Assembly (NCBI RefSeq): GCF_019059575.1
Contig: NW_024881692.1
Coordinates: forward strand, 310,001-374,000
Reading direction: 5' to 3'
Length of the DNA stretch: 64,000 bases
From: Amphibalanus amphitrite
Lineage: Eukaryota > Arthropoda > Thecostraca > Balanomorpha > Balanidae
The notes beneath the pieces are model-generated. The model made no database searches. It saw only the letters and a program-made list of their open reading frames with translations, and was not told the DNA's origin. A program made the translations under genes and the position numbers. This document shows, piece after piece, positions 61,329 through 64,000 of this stretch; the stretch's first letter is position 1, and every line of letters starts with the position of its first letter.

Positions 61329-64000
61329 GGCGGAGACACAGGGAGGTGGCTGGAGAGATGCTTCAGTCGAGGAGTCCCAGGTGGCGAGAAATCACCTGGT
61401 CGGCAACAGACGCAGACAGGGTGCAATGTCAGCCAAATATAGCAGCTATCTTGTTTGTAAGATAAATACTATCTGCTTTCAGGTTGTTCTTGGATAATCA
61501 CTTTGAACAAGAATTATTCATTTCAATTGAAAGCTTCAATGTATGACATTGGAACTTGGAAGGTACATTTGAAGTGATGTGATGTCAGCTGTATTGGAAC
61601 ACTGCAAAGAATACTAAAAACTGAAAGTCTATTCTTTGTTAAAATCCAGGTTTACGTTCACAATTCCTTTATATCAAAACATCGTGGTGTCGCATCATTG
61701 TTCTCTTCTGTTCTGACTAGGCAAACACTAGTCTACAAACATGTTCAAGATTTTCTGAACCATTTGATCAAAAGTAAGATCAACGCAGCTAAGGATGTAA
61801 ACCAGTCATAGACATGCATTTATCTGCCATTTCCAAAAGGAACCTTTCTAAGTGATGGCTCCACAATATAGGTAGACATGATAACAGAGGACAGAACATG
61901 TCAGCAACAATATCACTATTGCGGCACTGAGCACATAGAATGAAAAACTGAGGCAACTGGACCTCCTTCAGACCATGGATGGATCTTTTAGAACTCACTT
62001 ATGCTCTGAAGCTGAAGTGGCCACAGATTATAAAAATGTATAGGAATGTAGGCACATATAGAACAGTGAAGAGAAAAATGAAACCTAGGCACTGGGGAAT
62101 ATGAACAGGACTCAGGAGCATTCATGCAGGTGATATTTCTTACAAACTTAATTTTGAAAAATGAGAATATTTCCAAGATGCATGCAGCATATTTCCTGAC
62201 TACCTACCACCAGTGGTGGTCACAGAGGACTGAAGAGCACTCACACATAATGATCATTTTGACTTAAGGTCAAGAATTATGTCTTAGGCAGTGTAAATAA
62301 AAATGGAGATTTAACACTAGTGGTGGTTGTCTCTGAACAATTTCCAGTAAATCAACTAATGCATTAAGCAATACTTAAACTAATAGCCAAAGCCAACAAA
62401 GCCTCTCCTGCTCGGTGTTTCCAGTCCTCGGGTAGTTTTGACCGTTCTGACTTATGACTGGCATCTGATATAATACAGCTTCATTTGGAAATGTCTCCTA
62501 CATGTCTGAAATCTATCATAATGTCAAAATTTATTGCAGCACAAATTAATTACACACACTAAGCCTAAATGATGGTCCTCAATAATGTTCAGTTGTCAGT
62601 CGGTGACACACCAGGGAAATAAGCTAATATTAGAGCGCTCTATTTATTGCTCCCGCTACTTCACCGTCTCCCATAGGGCCCTGTGTTGAGCTAGTGTCGA
62701 GGCTCTAAAAATGACGCCGATTTTTGCACCCTTCTCACGAAAACCGCTCGGACCGCCTGGAAACTAATTGTTCCGCTTTAAAAATTTCATGATCGACGGA
62801 AAAATGAACGAGGAAAAGATTGGTCCTGAAATAATTCTGAACTCCCTGTAGAACATATCGAATTATGGCTGCAAACTAGGAGCATGTCAAAATCGGCAAA
62901 ACAATACAAATAAACTTACCGGGATTTTTTTATTTTCCATGCATCTGTGTATGAAATCAGTCGGTTTTTCGGAAAGATCATCTTCTGTTTAATAAATAAT
63001 TCCACAATTGAAATCGAGAAAAAAAATCATTTCTGCTGTGACAGCAGTTTTGGCATTTTGCCAGTAGTGTGGCGTGCGCCACGCGTGCGCGGTGCTGGGT
63101 GGTCGTCGGGACGTAGTTGTGAGTATTTTCGGTGTTTTAAATGGTTGATGGCCATTGGAACCAGCTTTATATTATTTCCTACCAATTTTTGCATCAAATT
63201 ATTGCTTTGAAAGACCATTGAAACCCCTTATCTCTTCATGAAACACGATCATATTCATCGTCGACGAAAATGGCGCGGGACTAGATGTGCGTTTCCATCG
63301 AAATAAATCGTAAATTTAATAATAATTGATGATAAATATCATATTCTAGTGACACATTTTCATAAAATAAGGCATAAACTTTGCAAGGAAGTCAACATTG
63401 GATAATAAGATTCTTATTTTGCTCACATATCCTTGTAGTAGTCAAATGGCTCAATTGTAAGATAAATGTAAGCATATGTTTTGGCTTGATGTTTGCTGTG
63501 AAACCAACCAGCCACTTGCTGGTTGAGTGGTTTTCTGATAATTACCTGATAATCATTCCTCCTTTTCCTTAAAAGAAACTAAAATTCTTTTCAAAGTAAC
63601 CCATTTTTAGGAAAGGCGGCTGGCTCATTGACATTTCATGTTCTTGTTTTGTTATTGCTGGCAGTATTTTGATACAAAAAAATGCAATATGAACTTTTTG
63701 CAATAATAAAACCTAAGACAAACTTAGTTAATGCATCAAACACCCAACAGAAAGATTGTGAGTCCTTGTGACGTGAAGTAGAATATTCTATGAATGTTTT
63801 ATAGAATATGCCAAACTTTAAATTGATTTATTATTTGATACTAATAGCTGAGCATTTGAATTATGCCACAATATAATTTCATTTTCTGGTTTTGAAATAG
63901 CCGGCAGTATTTTACTTCAACAAATGTAATATACATGGAATACATGTTATGTTATGTTTAACAGCCAACAAGAGGGGCTGTTTCAGCAGATAATGTTTGT
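61329..64000. other. AT-rich region without recognised genes
   Basis: It probably begins with the PAGR1 5' region. A phrase 'GGCAGTATTTT..AATAT' recurs at about 63,660 and 63,902, about 240 bp apart, and hints at a tandem duplication. No exon, TIR or RNA gene was supported. Confidence 0.45.

Overview
This is nuclear DNA of an animal, most likely a crustacean. I infer this from spliced genes with GT-AG introns, an intronless pair of divergent ionotropic receptors of the kind expanded in arthropods, and dense nested transposons. I cannot name the species; a barnacle or other crustacean would fit. No prokaryotic features, CRISPR arrays or rRNA genes were seen. All gene models were built by eye from conserved protein blocks, splice consensus and phase agreement.

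Layout: 1-4.5 kb is repeat-rich DNA with no gene (a TTAA-flanked element, a 20-bp minisatellite, and a family recurring near 20 kb). 4,506-15,593 (+) is a ten-exon gene for a 931-residue protein of the DUF6729/transposase-like family. Its exons join in phase with no internal stop, and it keeps candidate D-D-E residues. 17,749-50,524 (+) is a 21-coding-exon gene for the transcription-coupled repair ATPase CSB/ERCC6 (1,511 residues, close to the usual length). Its 10.6-kb intron 9 holds two tandem, intronless ionotropic receptor genes on the opposite strand (28,316-30,559 and 31,522-33,723). ERCC6 converges with a two-exon COX6B gene (minus, 52,004-55,452; 78 residues); their poly(A) signals lie about 340 bp apart. 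To the right are a partial unrecognised plus-strand gene (59,297-60,274, perhaps to 60,532) and a single-exon PAGR1/PA1-like gene (minus, 60,879-61,328). I see no gene in 61.5-64 kb.

Mobile DNA dominates the introns. ERCC6 intron 10 contains three nested levels: a Penelope-like element in inverted-dimer form (14-bp target duplication), a 2.26-kb TA-flanked TIR element inside it, and a 473-bp hAT-like MITE (8-bp duplication) inside that. A family flanked by TTAA occurs repeatedly. One insertion can be read exactly, because an element in COX6B intron 1 carries a 993-bp TTAA insertion that is absent from its sister copy in ERCC6 intron 1.

The most unusual pattern concerns splice sites. Exons 11, 12 and 13 of ERCC6 are each preceded by a short tandem array (periods 71, 44 and about 70 bp) whose units copy the 3' splice acceptor and the first bases of the exon. 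The intron after exon 8 is filled with degenerate copies of that exon's 3' end and donor. These introns look as if they grew by tandem duplication across splice junctions, leaving rows of decoy sites. One decoy would add 23 residues in frame. The intron between exons 11 and 12 also uses a GC donor.
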